DNA of 53,006 nt from Candidatus Gastranaerophilales bacterium. GTDB lineage: Bacteria; Cyanobacteriota; Vampirovibrionia; Gastranaerophilales; Gastranaerophilaceae. The translations under genes and the position numbers were made by a program. The notes under the pieces are model-generated. The model had not been told where the DNA came from and did no database searches. It worked only from the letters and a program-made list of their open reading frames with translations. Positions 18,013 through 26,438 of the stretch are shown one piece after another. The stretch covers positions 1 to 53,006 of the forward strand of contig CALVGZ010000016.1 in assembly GCA_944327225.1 (NCBI GenBank), read 5' to 3'. Every line of letters starts with the position of its first letter. Position 1 is the stretch's first letter.

Positions 18013-19623
18013 ATGCAGGATGAGGAACTTTTAGCACACAATCCGACTAATTCAACCGGGCTTTTAAAAAGTGCGGGTCTTATAGTTGTTGTAATTTTGT
18101 TATCTAAAATAGCAGGTTTTTTACGAGATGTAATAATTGCTAATTATTATGGTGCAAGTATTGTATCAGACGCTTATTTTTACGCTTATCAAATTCCTGC
18201 TCTTGCAATTGTTATTTTGGGAGGCATGGGTGGTCCTTTTCATAGTGCTACTGTAAGTGTTTTTTCAAAGATAATTAAAAATTTTAATCAAAAACCCAAT
18301 AGCGAAGTAAAGAGATTGTTTAATACTTTCGAAACTTTTTCGATATTAATTTTTGGTTCAATTGCTGCGATTTGCTTTTTCTTTCCTAAACAGGTTATGA
18401 ATATAATAATTTCTCAGGCAACTCCGGAGCTAATGAATTTGGCTGCTTACCATCTTAAAATTATGTCTCCTGTTATTGTTGTAGGTGCACTTTTGGGTTT
18501 GTATTACGGTATTTTGGTTACATACAATAAGTTTTTACTTCCTAATATTGCTCCTTCCATGCTTTCTTTCGGTATCATTTTAACTTTAATTTTTTCAAGG
18601 GGTGATGATACAGGGTTTTACCTTGCAATAGGAACAACAATAGGGGCAATAATGCAGTTATTAATGCAGACTCCGATTGTCGTTAAGCTTGGATATACTT
18701 TTAAACCTGCTTTTGATTTTTTTAATAATAGGAATTTTAATGAAATACTTGAACTTTTAATGCCTGCTTTTTTGTCTTCTACCATTGGTCAAATTGGTAT
18801 ATATGTTGATATTTTCTTTGCATCAGGTTTGCAGCCGGGTCAATGGACGGCATACGGATATGCAAATCGAATTTTTCAATTTCCGGTCGGATTGATGTTA
18901 TCTGCACTTTTAGTTCCTTTGTTTCCATTATTTTCAAGGCTTGTTGCTCAAAAGAAATTTGACGAAGTCAGATATTATTTTAACAAAGGCGTGGGTTCAT
19001 TAATTCTAGCCGGAACTTTTATGATGATATTTATTTTTATTTCAGGTCAAGACTTGATTTCAATAGCTCTTGAGCGTGGGGCTTTTTCACATAGTGCAAC
19101 ATTAATGGTATCTGAAGTTTTGTTTTTTATTTCGCTATCAATAATTCCATATATGTTTCGTGATTCTATTACAAGACTTTACTATTCTTTTAACGATTCA
19201 AGGACCCCTTTCTTTATTGCAATGGGTTCTATCGTTTTGAAATTAATATTCAATTCTCTTTTGGTAGGTCCGTTGGGAATTAATGGTATAGCACTTTCTA
19301 CGGCTATAATAACACTAATTAACGGAACGGTTCTTGCCTTTTTGATACGAAAAAAAATATCCATCGGTTATAGAGCTTTTTTGAAAGAAATATTAAAAAT
19401 TCTTTTGTGTGCTTTTATTGCTTTTTGTGTAGGATTTATTGTTAATTTTGGTATTGGAAAAATTATTCCTTTGAATTTTATTACAAAAATTATAAGAGTA
19501 ATTTTTGTGTTTTGTATAACTGCAGGGATATATGTTTCATTTGCCCATGTATTTAGGGTTGAATATTTAGAGGACTTAAAAGATAAGTTAAAATCTAAGT
19601 TGTCGAAAGGAAAAAATGTTTGA
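18013..19623 (+). CDS. murJ: Lipid II flippase MurJ
   Basis: MurJ moves lipid II across the cytoplasmic membrane for peptidoglycan synthesis. The 536-residue polytopic protein has the MVF-family N-terminal segment SKIAGFLRDVIIANYYGAS and the central QFPVGLMLSALLVPLFP motif. The predicted 14 helices agree with the family. It starts 1 nt after the SpoIID stop and overlaps the next gene by 8 nt (ATGTTTGA), so SpoIID, murJ and tsaC form an operon. Confidence 0.95.
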   Translation: MQDEELLAHNPTNSTGLLKSAGLIVVVILLSKIAGFLRDVIIANYYGASIVSDAYFYAYQIPALAIVILGGMGGPFHSATVSVFSKIIKNFNQKPNSEVKRLFNTFETFSILIFGSIAAICFFFPKQVMNIIISQATPELMNLAAYHLKIMSPVIVVGALLGLYYGILVTYNKFLLPNIAPSMLSFGIILTLIFSRGDDTGFYLAIGTTIGAIMQLLMQTPIVVKLGYTFKPAFDFFNNRNFNEILELLMPAFLSSTIGQIGIYVDIFFASGLQPGQWTAYGYANRIFQFPVGLMLSALLVPLFPLFSRLVAQKKFDEVRYYFNKGVGSLILAGTFMMIFIFISGQDLISIALERGAFSHSATLMVSEVLFFISLSIIPYMFRDSITRLYYSFNDSRTPFFIAMGSIVLKLIFNSLLVGPLGINGIALSTAIITLINGTVLAFLIRKKISIGYRAFLKEILKILLCAFIAFCVGFIVNFGIGKIIPLNFITKIIRVIFVFCITAGIYVSFAHVFRVEYLEDLKDKLKSKLSKGKNV

Positions 19624-20182
19624 TATAAAAAGGGGTGAAGTTCTTGCTTTTAAAACGGATACGGTTTGGGGATTTGGAGCTTTACCGGATGATAAGATTG
19701 CGATTAATCAGATTTATAAAATTAAAAAAAGAGATATCAAAAAACCTTTGATTTTAATGAGTTATGATTTTGAGCCTTTAAAGAAATATGTTAGAGATAT
19801 ACCTTTTTATGCCTATAAATTAATAGAAAAATATCTTCCGGGAGGATTGACATTAATATTTAAAAAGACTGAGATGTGTTCTGATTATATAACTCCTTTT
19901 GATACTGTCGGGATTAGAATTCCAAATAGCCCTGACTTTATGGAATTAACAAAAAATATTCAAGGTGGAGTTTTGGCCACAACGTCTTGTAATATTTCAT
20001 CGGAACCACCTGTAAAAAATTATAGAGAAGCAAAAGAAAAGTTTTCATCCTTGGCTACAATTATTAAACCTATTGAAGATACAGAGAATGAAAATTTACC
20101 TTCGACAGTTATTTTATGTGAAGAAAATAGTTATAAAATTTTAAGAGACGGGACTGTTAAAATAAATTATGATATTATTTAG
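19616..20182 (+). CDS. tsaC: Threonylcarbamoyl-AMP synthase, TsaC/Sua5/YrdC family
   Basis: The enzyme makes threonylcarbamoyl-AMP for the t6A37 modification of ANN-decoding tRNAs. The 188-residue length and the motifs FKTDTVWGFGALPDD, YKIKKRDIKKPLILM (the KxR...KP substrate motif) and TVGIRIPNS match the short TsaC form, with no Sua5 C-terminal domain. It overlaps murJ by 8 nt. Confidence 0.92.
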   Translation: MFDIKRGEVLAFKTDTVWGFGALPDDKIAINQIYKIKKRDIKKPLILMSYDFEPLKKYVRDIPFYAYKLIEKYLPGGLTLIFKKTEMCSDYITPFDTVGIRIPNSPDFMELTKNIQGGVLATTSCNISSEPPVKNYREAKEKFSSLATIIKPIEDTENENLPSTVILCEENSYKILRDGTVKINYDII

Positions 20183-20203
20183 AAGTATTTTAAGGATTTT
20201 ATT

Positions 20204-20500
20204 ATGAAAAAGGTTTTATTTGTTTTCTTTTTATTTTTTAGTTTTCAAAATGTTTTTGCAAGAGAAGAAACTCCGCTTTTATTGGATACTCCGATTACTA
20301 CGATTAATTATGTTGAAGATGATTCTAATTTAATAAATACATCAAATATGAAAAAAACAGAAAAAGTTGAAAAAGCTATTAAGGAAACCGATAAAAATCA
20401 ATCACCAAAAATAAAGCTTGATACAAGGGAAATTAATCATCAAAGGGCCCTTGATTATGTTACGAGACCAAGTAATTCAATGATGTTACCTGTTTTTTAA
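20204..20500 (+). CDS. Small exported protein, 98 aa
   Basis: A signal peptide (residues 1-19, ending NVFA) precedes a charged, lysine- and glutamate-rich mature segment of about 79 residues without cysteines. AAGGA lies before the ATG. It is 21 bp behind tsaC and probably in the same transcript. I know no family for it; it may be an envelope peptide or a small lineage-specific protein. Confidence 0.6.
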   Translation: MKKVLFVFFLFFSFQNVFAREETPLLLDTPITTINYVEDDSNLINTSNMKKTEKVEKAIKETDKNQSPKIKLDTREINHQRALDYVTRPSNSMMLPVF

Positions 20501-20509
20501 TTTTATTTC

Positions 20510-20537
20510 TTGTTTTAGATTATTGTTGAGTTAGAAT
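20510..20537 (+). promoter_or_regulatory. Predicted promoter of the radical SAM gene
   Basis: TTGTTT (20510-20515) and TAGAAT (20532-20537) are separated by 16 bp. The ATG at 20544 lies 6 nt beyond the -10 box, with no Shine-Dalgarno sequence. It resembles the radA promoter, including an internal TTTAGATTATTG stretch. Confidence 0.45.
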
Positions 20538-20543
20538 AAAAGT

Positions 20544-21179
20544 ATGGTAGAAGTAAACGAAAATTTATTATATTTTTTGGATGGTAAGCCATATATAAAT
20601 ATGACAAACGCATGCACAAATGCATGTGTTTTTTGCGTTAGAGACCAAAAAGAGGATGTGCAAGGTGCAAAATTATGGCTTGATAAAGATAATATTTTAG
20701 CTAATGATGTAATTAAGCAAATTGAACTTAAAAAGAATGTAATTTTAAATTGCAGCGAGATTGTATTTTGCGGGTATGGAGAACCTTTAATCAGGGTTGA
20801 TGAAGTTGTTGAAGTTTCAAAATATTTAAAAGAAAATTATCCGAATTTAAAAATAAGAATAAATACAAACGGGCATGCAAATGCTATTCATAAAAGAAAT
20901 GTGGTGCTTGAGCTTGCTCCTTATATTGATATAATTTCTGTTAGTTTAAATGCTCAAAATGAAGAAGTTTATAATAAAATTTCGAACCCTAAAATTGAAA
21001 ACGCTTATGAAGAAGTAAAAAGATTTATTAGGGCTTGTATTGAGGAAAAAATATATACAATAGCTTCAGTTGTTGCAAATGTTCCGAATTATTCCGTTGA
21101 CATTCAGCGATGTGAAGTTATAGCAAAATCTCTTGGAGCTAAGTTCAGAGTGAGAGATTTTATTCCAAATGGATATTAA
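20544..21179 (+). CDS. Radical SAM protein, TatD-associated type
   Basis: The protein has 211 residues. The radical SAM motif is CTNACVFC (CxxxCxxC) following YINMTNA, and the glycine motif VFCGYGEPLIR comes about 50 residues later. The short size, the start resembling LFDGKxYINxTN and the following LWL segment match the family named TatD-associated radical SAM proteins, whose substrate is unknown. No tatD gene lies in this window, so the name rests on resemblance only. The C-terminus ends soon after the barrel, with no auxiliary cluster domain. Confidence 0.82.
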   Translation: MVEVNENLLYFLDGKPYINMTNACTNACVFCVRDQKEDVQGAKLWLDKDNILANDVIKQIELKKNVILNCSEIVFCGYGEPLIRVDEVVEVSKYLKENYPNLKIRINTNGHANAIHKRNVVLELAPYIDIISVSLNAQNEEVYNKISNPKIENAYEEVKRFIRACIEEKIYTIASVVANVPNYSVDIQRCEVIAKSLGAKFRVRDFIPNGY

Positions 21180-21203
21180 AAATAAAATATGAAAGGATAA
21201 AAA

Positions 21204-23363
21204 ATGCTAAACAAAATTATGAAACCGAAAACCATTGCAGTTATCGGTGCTTCTACAAAGGAACATACAATTGGTTCCGATATTATGAAAAGGTTGCAGG
21301 AATATAATTTTAACGGAAAAATTTATCCTGTTAATCCGAAAGGCGGTATTATTGAGGGTCTGCAAGCTTATACAAGCGTTCTTGAAATTCCCGATGAAAT
21401 TGATTTAGCAATTATTGTTGTAAATGCTAAATTTGTTTTATCAACGGTTGACCAGTGTCATCAAAAAGGTATAAAGGGATTATGTATAATTACTGCCGGT
21501 TTTAAAGAAACCGGTGCTGAAGGTGCTAAATTAGAAAGTGAACTGCTTTCAAAAATAAGAGAATACGGAATGAGATGTGTTGGTCCAAATTGTTTGGGCG
21601 TTGTTAATACTCATCCCGATATTAGAATGGACGGATGCTTTGCAGAATCACTACCTGAGCGTGGAAATATTGGTTTTGTATCTCAATCAGGTGCTTTAGG
21701 CGGCGGTATTTTAAATATTTTAAAAGATTTAAATTTGGGTTTTGCTCAATTTATTTCAATCGGAAATCAAGCAGATGTTAATGCTGAAACCGCTCTTGAA
21801 TATTGGGAAGATGAAGATGATGTAGAACAAATATTGTTATATATGGAATCAATTCAAAACCCTGCTAATTTTAGAAAGTTAGCTTCAAGAATTTCAAAGA
21901 AAAAACCAATTTTAGCTCTTAAAGCAGGACGTTCTGCAGCAGGTGCTTCTGCTGCAAGTTCGCATACCGGTTCATTAGCTGGTGCTGATAAGGCAGCTAA
22001 TGCACTTTTAGCACAATCAGGTGTTATAAGAGAATATTCTTTAAAGAATTTATTTTCAACAGCTAAGGTCTTTGCTTCTTGTCCGATTCCAAAAGGCGAT
22101 AGGGTTGCAATAATCACTAATTCTGGTGGTCCAGGTATTATGGCAACGGATGCTATTTGCGAATATGGTTTACAGATGGCAAAAATCACGGATGAAACAA
22201 AGGAAAAATTGAGAAGTTTCTTGCCTGCTGCTGCATCTGTTAAAAATCCTATTGATATGATAGCTTCTGCTCCTATTGAACATTATAAACAAACATTGGA
22301 AACAGTTTTGGCTGATGAAAATGTTGATATGGTTATAACTATTTATCTTCCATTTTTAGGGTTAAAAGATATTGATGTAGCTGAAGCTTTGATGGAAATT
22401 AAGGCTAAAAATCCTACTAAACCTATAATTGGAGTATTTATGACCAAGTCTGAATTTTTCTCTAAATTATCCGATATGAAAGTTAACATGCCGTTCTTTA
22501 TGTATGCTGAAGAAGCTGCGGAAGGATTGCACAGATTAAATCAACAAAGATTGTGGCAAAATCGTCCAGAAGGAAAAATTCCGAATTATAACGTTGACAG
22601 AGTTCGTGCTGAAGAAATTATTAAACAATCTATTTCTGAAGGCAGAGCACAACTTACAACTCGTGAATCTATTGATGTATTGGATGCTTATGGAATAAGA
22701 GTATGTAAATCCGGTTTTGCAACAAATATTGATGAAGTTGTTGAAGTGGGAAATAAAATCGGCTATCCGGTTGTTATGAAAATGACATCAAAGACAACAT
22801 CTCATAAAACTGATGTAGGCGGTGTTAGAGTTAATATTCAATCGGAAGCACAGTTAAGAGAAGAATATAATGACCTAATTGCAAAATTAACGGAAAAAGG
22901 TCTTATTGAAGGTCTTGAAGGTGTTATTATTCAAGAAATGGTCAAGGGCAATCGTGAAATGGTTGCGGGAATTGCAACGGATCCCCAGTATGGGCCAATG
23001 ATGATGTTTGGTTTAGGTGGTGTTTTTATTGAGGTTATGAAGGATGTAACATTTAGAATCGCACCTTTAACCGATATTGACGCTTCTGAAATGATTAAAT
23101 CAGTTAAAGCATATAAATTACTTGAAGGTGCGAGGGGGACTACACCTGCTCAAATGGATCAAATTCAAGAAACTTTATTAAGATTATCTCAATTAGTTTC
23201 TGATTATCCGTTTATTGATGAGCTGGATATAAATCCTCTTTTAATTTCGGAAAAAACCGGAGAAGCTATTGCAGTGGACGGTCGTATAAAAGTTCGTCTT
23301 GATGAGGCTGTGGACAAACTCGGAGGATGTGTTTGCTCCGGTTGTTCAGAATGTTGCAAATAA
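21204..23363 (+). CDS. ADP-forming acyl-CoA (acetyl-CoA) synthetase, fused alpha-beta form
   Basis: This enzyme class converts acyl-CoA, ADP and phosphate to acid, CoA and ATP, giving substrate-level ATP during fermentation. The alpha part starts with PKTIAVIGASTKEHTIGSDI and includes the CoA-binding and succinyl-CoA-ligase domains; ASSHTGSLAGADKA holds the histidine likely to be phosphorylated. The beta part (about 490-705) is an ATP-grasp domain with GVIIQEMVKGNREMVAGI. The last residues carry five cysteines (709, 711, 714, 717, 718), which I do not know from this family. AAAGGA precedes the ATG. It ends at a strong terminator. Confidence 0.93.
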   Translation: MLNKIMKPKTIAVIGASTKEHTIGSDIMKRLQEYNFNGKIYPVNPKGGIIEGLQAYTSVLEIPDEIDLAIIVVNAKFVLSTVDQCHQKGIKGLCIITAGFKETGAEGAKLESELLSKIREYGMRCVGPNCLGVVNTHPDIRMDGCFAESLPERGNIGFVSQSGALGGGILNILKDLNLGFAQFISIGNQADVNAETALEYWEDEDDVEQILLYMESIQNPANFRKLASRISKKKPILALKAGRSAAGASAASSHTGSLAGADKAANALLAQSGVIREYSLKNLFSTAKVFASCPIPKGDRVAIITNSGGPGIMATDAICEYGLQMAKITDETKEKLRSFLPAAASVKNPIDMIASAPIEHYKQTLETVLADENVDMVITIYLPFLGLKDIDVAEALMEIKAKNPTKPIIGVFMTKSEFFSKLSDMKVNMPFFMYAEEAAEGLHRLNQQRLWQNRPEGKIPNYNVDRVRAEEIIKQSISEGRAQLTTRESIDVLDAYGIRVCKSGFATNIDEVVEVGNKIGYPVVMKMTSKTTSHKTDVGGVRVNIQSEAQLREEYNDLIAKLTEKGLIEGLEGVIIQEMVKGNREMVAGIATDPQYGPMMMFGLGGVFIEVMKDVTFRIAPLTDIDASEMIKSVKAYKLLEGARGTTPAQMDQIQETLLRLSQLVSDYPFIDELDINPLLISEKTGEAIAVDGRIKVRLDEAVDKLGGCVCSGCSECCK

Positions 23364-23381
23364 CAGAGGTATTTTTTATAA

Positions 23382-23409
23382 AAAAAGCGTCGGATTACCG
23401 ACGCTTTTT
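23382..23409. terminator. Rho-independent terminator between convergent genes
   Basis: The stem AAAAAGCGTCGG pairs with CCGACGCTTTTT around the loop ATTA, 18 bp after the acyl-CoA synthetase stop. Its right arm overlaps the last two bases of tspO, which ends in from the other side; U-runs exist in both directions. Confidence 0.93.
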
Positions 23410-23803
23410 AATTGGATTTTAAAATTATAAAATTTAGATAACCCGCAAAAATAATCCAAATTAAATATGGAATTAAAAGAATTGCTGAAATTTTTGAATG
23501 TTTCCAAAAAAGAAATATATTTAAAATTAATGAAATAGTTAGCAATAAAATTATAATAAAAGCTAATTTTACATCATGTGTTATAAAAAATATCGGAGTC
23601 CATAAAAAATTTAGTGTAAGTTGAATTAAGAATGTAAGAATTCCCCATGCTTTTTCTTTTCTAATTCCGTTCCATACGAAAAATATAAAGGATGCTATAA
23701 CGGTAAAATATATTAATACCCAAATAATTTTAAAACTTCCCGCAGAAGGAGTCAGGCTAGATTTAATGAGCATGCTATACCAATTGTAGTCAATATTAAA
23801 CAT
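23408..23803 (-). CDS. tspO: TspO/MBR-family membrane protein
   Basis: TspO proteins bind tetrapyrroles and other ligands in the membrane. The family pattern is clear: WYSMLIKSSLTPSAGSF, IIWVLIYF, FLIQLTLNFLWTPIFF and a C-terminal PYLIWIIFAGYLN. At 131 residues the protein is short. It opens only seven residues before the WY motif, so the first of the five usual helices is absent. I find no upstream start codon that would restore it. It is a single gene converging on the acyl-CoA synthetase. Confidence 0.88.
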   Translation of the reverse strand: MFNIDYNWYSMLIKSSLTPSAGSFKIIWVLIYFTVIASFIFFVWNGIRKEKAWGILTFLIQLTLNFLWTPIFFITHDVKLAFIIILLLTISLILNIFLFWKHSKISAILLIPYLIWIIFAGYLNFIILKSN

Positions 23804-23860
23804 ATTAAGATTATTTATTAAAATTTTAATTTTTTAATTAAACAATTGTATATAATTATG

Positions 23861-23890
23861 TTGATAAATAATAAATTAATATTGTATAAT
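23861..23890 (+). promoter_or_regulatory. Promoter of tRNA-Gln
   Basis: TTGATA (23861-23866) and a perfect TATAAT (23885-23890) are separated by 18 bp and end 11 nt before the tRNA, a typical placement for a tRNA promoter. Confidence 0.75.
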
Positions 23891-23901
23891 TACTATTGTA
23901 A

Positions 23902-23972
23902 TCCCGAATCGTCTAGCGGCAGGACAGAAGATTCTGGCTCTTCTAACGGTGGTTCGAATCCATCTTCGGGAG
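23902..23972 (+). tRNA. tRNA-Gln (anticodon CTG)
   Basis: The cloverleaf closes with acceptor pairing TCCCGAA/TTCGGGA and discriminator G. The anticodon stem GAAGA/TCTTC encloses the loop TTCTGGC, giving anticodon CTG, and the T arm has GGTTCGAATCC. The 3' CCA is not encoded. It has its own promoter. Confidence 0.93.
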
Positions 23973-24033
23973 TTTTATAATTTTATTTAGGTTGTAAATG
24001 TTAATTTTTATTTTTTAATTGTTTTATAAAGAT

Positions 24034-24780
24034 ATGAAAGTTAATTTTAACATCCTGCATACTTCTTTTCCAAAAGTTTTAAGAAATAATAAAACGAATT
24101 TTTTAATATTTGGAAATAGTCTTCAAAGTGATGTTTTTGTAAGAGAAAATGAAGGATGTTCCGAAGCTGAAAATATTGATGAACATCAAATACAAGTACC
24201 AGAATATTTATATCATCTTACAAATAGAACTAATTTTGAGCATATAAAAGAGACGGGTAAGATAAAACCATCCGAAGATATTATCGACGGTGTTTTTATG
24301 TTTGATATGAATGATTTTAATGAAAATTGGAAAAGTCATTCCTATGATAAAACAACACCTTCAGTCGCCGCATCTTTATTGTTACAAGCAATAAAATCCG
24401 ATAATGAGTTGGTTTTAATTCAAATTCCAACCAAAAATTTAAATTTAAAAAAAATCAGAATAAGACCCCAAGATGATGTTTGTGAATTTATTAAGTCTCC
24501 GAAATACAGGAATTTATGCTTGGTGCATGCTGAATCTGGCGGTGCATTTAAACATAAATCAGATTTTCCGAGAGATTTAGTTAAGGGTTATGATGTTTTA
24601 AAGGCTAAGGATTTTTTTAATCAAGGTCGTCCGATTGAATATATCTATCAAGGTTCAATTAAAGTTGAGCCTGAAATTATCGAAAATGTTACAAGAATTC
24701 CAAATGTAACGAGTGATTGTATAAGAAAAGCTAAAACAGATGAGCTGGCAACTATTTTTGATGAATTTAAAGAAGGTTAG
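24034..24780 (+). CDS. Putative ADP-ribosyltransferase-fold protein
   Basis: I prefer the ATG at 24034 to a TTG five codons earlier. The central domain begins with PEYLYHLTNRTNFEHI, then KETGKIKPSEDIIDGVFMFD, then a strand VLIQIPT, and ends PIEYIYQGSIKVEPEII. This order (H-x-T near the start, a helix leading to a G-x-I-x-P loop, and an E-Y-I strand before the end) is that of the KptA/DarT-like ADP-ribosyltransferase superfamily. The assignment is by pattern only. The first 75 residues are a low-complexity leader without a signal peptide. It is a lone gene between tRNA-Gln and the AKR operon, possibly an effector or toxin-like enzyme. Confidence 0.5.
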   Translation: MKVNFNILHTSFPKVLRNNKTNFLIFGNSLQSDVFVRENEGCSEAENIDEHQIQVPEYLYHLTNRTNFEHIKETGKIKPSEDIIDGVFMFDMNDFNENWKSHSYDKTTPSVAASLLLQAIKSDNELVLIQIPTKNLNLKKIRIRPQDDVCEFIKSPKYRNLCLVHAESGGAFKHKSDFPRDLVKGYDVLKAKDFFNQGRPIEYIYQGSIKVEPEIIENVTRIPNVTSDCIRKAKTDELATIFDEFKEG

Positions 24781-25146
24781 TTTTTAGGTTGTTGAAGTAA
24801 TTTGAATAGCATATAACTTATCGGATGTTATTTTTACACCTGCAGAATTTACATAATTAAATGTATTAACAAACATTTATGATAAAAGTATATTGGGTTG
24901 TAATATTAATTTAGTTTGTGTAAATTCAAAGTTGTATCTTGTTTTATTGCTGACATTGCTTATCAGCATTATTAAATTATCAACATCATATTTCAATCAA
25001 AGCACAAATAGATAATGTTGCGGTATTAAAAAAATTAACTTTGTAAAATATAACAGTGTTATAAGTTTTTTTGTTTAGAGCTGAATTTATTTTGCTGTAT
25101 TTTTGATTTTGATAGTCAAATTGGTTTTATTTATGAATTTACTTCT
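24781..25146. other. Non-coding stretch of about 370 bp
   Basis: No reading frame over about 20 codons with a plausible start is visible on either strand here, and I see no tRNA, strong hairpin or repeat. It is very AT-rich and may be decayed sequence between the ART-like gene and the AKR operon promoter. Confidence 0.5.
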
Positions 25147-25176
25147 TTGTTTAAACAGACTAAAATAGATTATGAT
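25147..25176 (+). promoter_or_regulatory. Predicted promoter of the AKR-Tat-Lar operon
   Basis: TTGTTT (25147-25152) and TATGAT (25171-25176) are 18 bp apart. They leave a short leader of about 15-20 nt that contains the AAGAGGA ribosome binding site before the ATG at 25200. Confidence 0.5.
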
Positions 25177-25199
25177 AATCGGACAAGAGGAAAATATTT

Positions 25200-26438
25200 A
25201 TGAAACGTAGAGATTTTATAATAAATTCGGCTTTAACGTTAACTGGTGCAGCTTTGTTTTCGGGTTGTAAAAAAACAGAAACACAAAAAGCACAAGCACA
25301 GGTTGAAAAAAGAAAATTTATGGATATAAAAACTCCTTTGATTTCTCTTGGATGTATGAGATTACCCATGAGAGGTGATAAGGTTGATATGGTTGAACTT
25401 GATAAAATGGTTGAATATGCGATGGCACGTGGTGCTAATTATTTTGATACGGCATATATGTATGTGGATGGAAAAAGCGAAATTGCAATAGGGGAAATTT
25501 TAAAGAAATATCCGAGAGAAAGTTTTATATTGGCGGATAAATGCCCTGCTTATCTTGTAAATAAGAGAGAAGATTCAAGAAAACTTTTTGAAGAACAGTT
25601 GAAAAAATGTCAGGTTGAATATTTTGATAATTATATGGTTCACAATATTAATCATAACACTATTTCAAATTATAGGAACAATGATATGTATGGTGAGCTT
25701 CTTAAATTAAAGAAAGAAGGAAAGATTAAACATTTAGGATTTTCTTTTCATGGCGATCCTAATATGTTAAGAGAAGTAATTAAGGAACATAAGTGGGATT
25801 TTTGCCAGTTACAGATAAATTATCTGGATTGGGAAGTGGTTAATGCTGATGAGTTATATAAAATAGCACAAGAAGCTAAAGTCCCTGTTATTGTTATGGA
25901 GCCTTTAAGAGGTGGTGTTTTGTGTGATTTGCCTCAAAAGGCAAAAGAGTTGTTAAAACAAGAGTGTCCAAATGATACTCAAGCTAGTTTTGGTTTGAGA
26001 TGGGTTGCTTCAAAACCTCTCGTTTTTACAATTCTTTCCGGCATGAGTAATTTTCAACAGCTAAAGGAAAATGTAGATACTTTTGTAAATTATAAAAAAA
26101 TGTCTGAAAAAGAGCTTGAAGTTGCAAAAAAAATTGCTGGAATTATCCAATCGCAAGGAGCTATTGCTTGTACAGCTTGTAAATATTGCATGGAAGTTTG
26201 CCCCAGAGGGATAAATATACCTGCTATTTTTGGTTTATACAATGTTTATAAAGGTAGCAAGCAAAAAAACAGGAACTTCATGTTCGTATATAATTACAAT
26301 GCACTTGATGAATCTACAAAAGCTGATAAATGTATAGATTGTGGTCTATGTAGTAAAAATTGTCCACAAAATCTGAGTATTCCAAAACTTTTGAAAGAAG
26401 TTGAAAAAGAACTTGAAATTGCTAAAAAGGAAGTGTAA
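25200..26438 (+). CDS. Tat-exported aldo/keto reductase with C-terminal 2x[4Fe-4S] domain
   Basis: Residues 1-23 form a twin-arginine signal (RR at 3-4, KRRDFIINS) ending in FSGC, so it may be a Tat lipoprotein anchored through C23. An aldo/keto reductase barrel follows, with the expected FDTAYMY, ADK and VHNIN residues of the catalytic tetrad. Near the C-terminus are two ferredoxin motifs, CTACKYCMEVCP and CIDCGLCSKNCP. Cytoplasmic relatives (COG1453) lack the signal. Outside the cytoplasm NAD(P)H is not available, so electrons may instead enter through the Fe-S clusters. The next gene, overlapping by one nucleotide, encodes a membrane Fe-S protein that could supply them, and tatA/tatC are in the same operon. 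Confidence 0.88.
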   Translation: MKRRDFIINSALTLTGAALFSGCKKTETQKAQAQVEKRKFMDIKTPLISLGCMRLPMRGDKVDMVELDKMVEYAMARGANYFDTAYMYVDGKSEIAIGEILKKYPRESFILADKCPAYLVNKREDSRKLFEEQLKKCQVEYFDNYMVHNINHNTISNYRNNDMYGELLKLKKEGKIKHLGFSFHGDPNMLREVIKEHKWDFCQLQINYLDWEVVNADELYKIAQEAKVPVIVMEPLRGGVLCDLPQKAKELLKQECPNDTQASFGLRWVASKPLVFTILSGMSNFQQLKENVDTFVNYKKMSEKELEVAKKIAGIIQSQGAIACTACKYCMEVCPRGINIPAIFGLYNVYKGSKQKNRNFMFVYNYNALDESTKADKCIDCGLCSKNCPQNLSIPKLLKEVEKELEIAKKEV

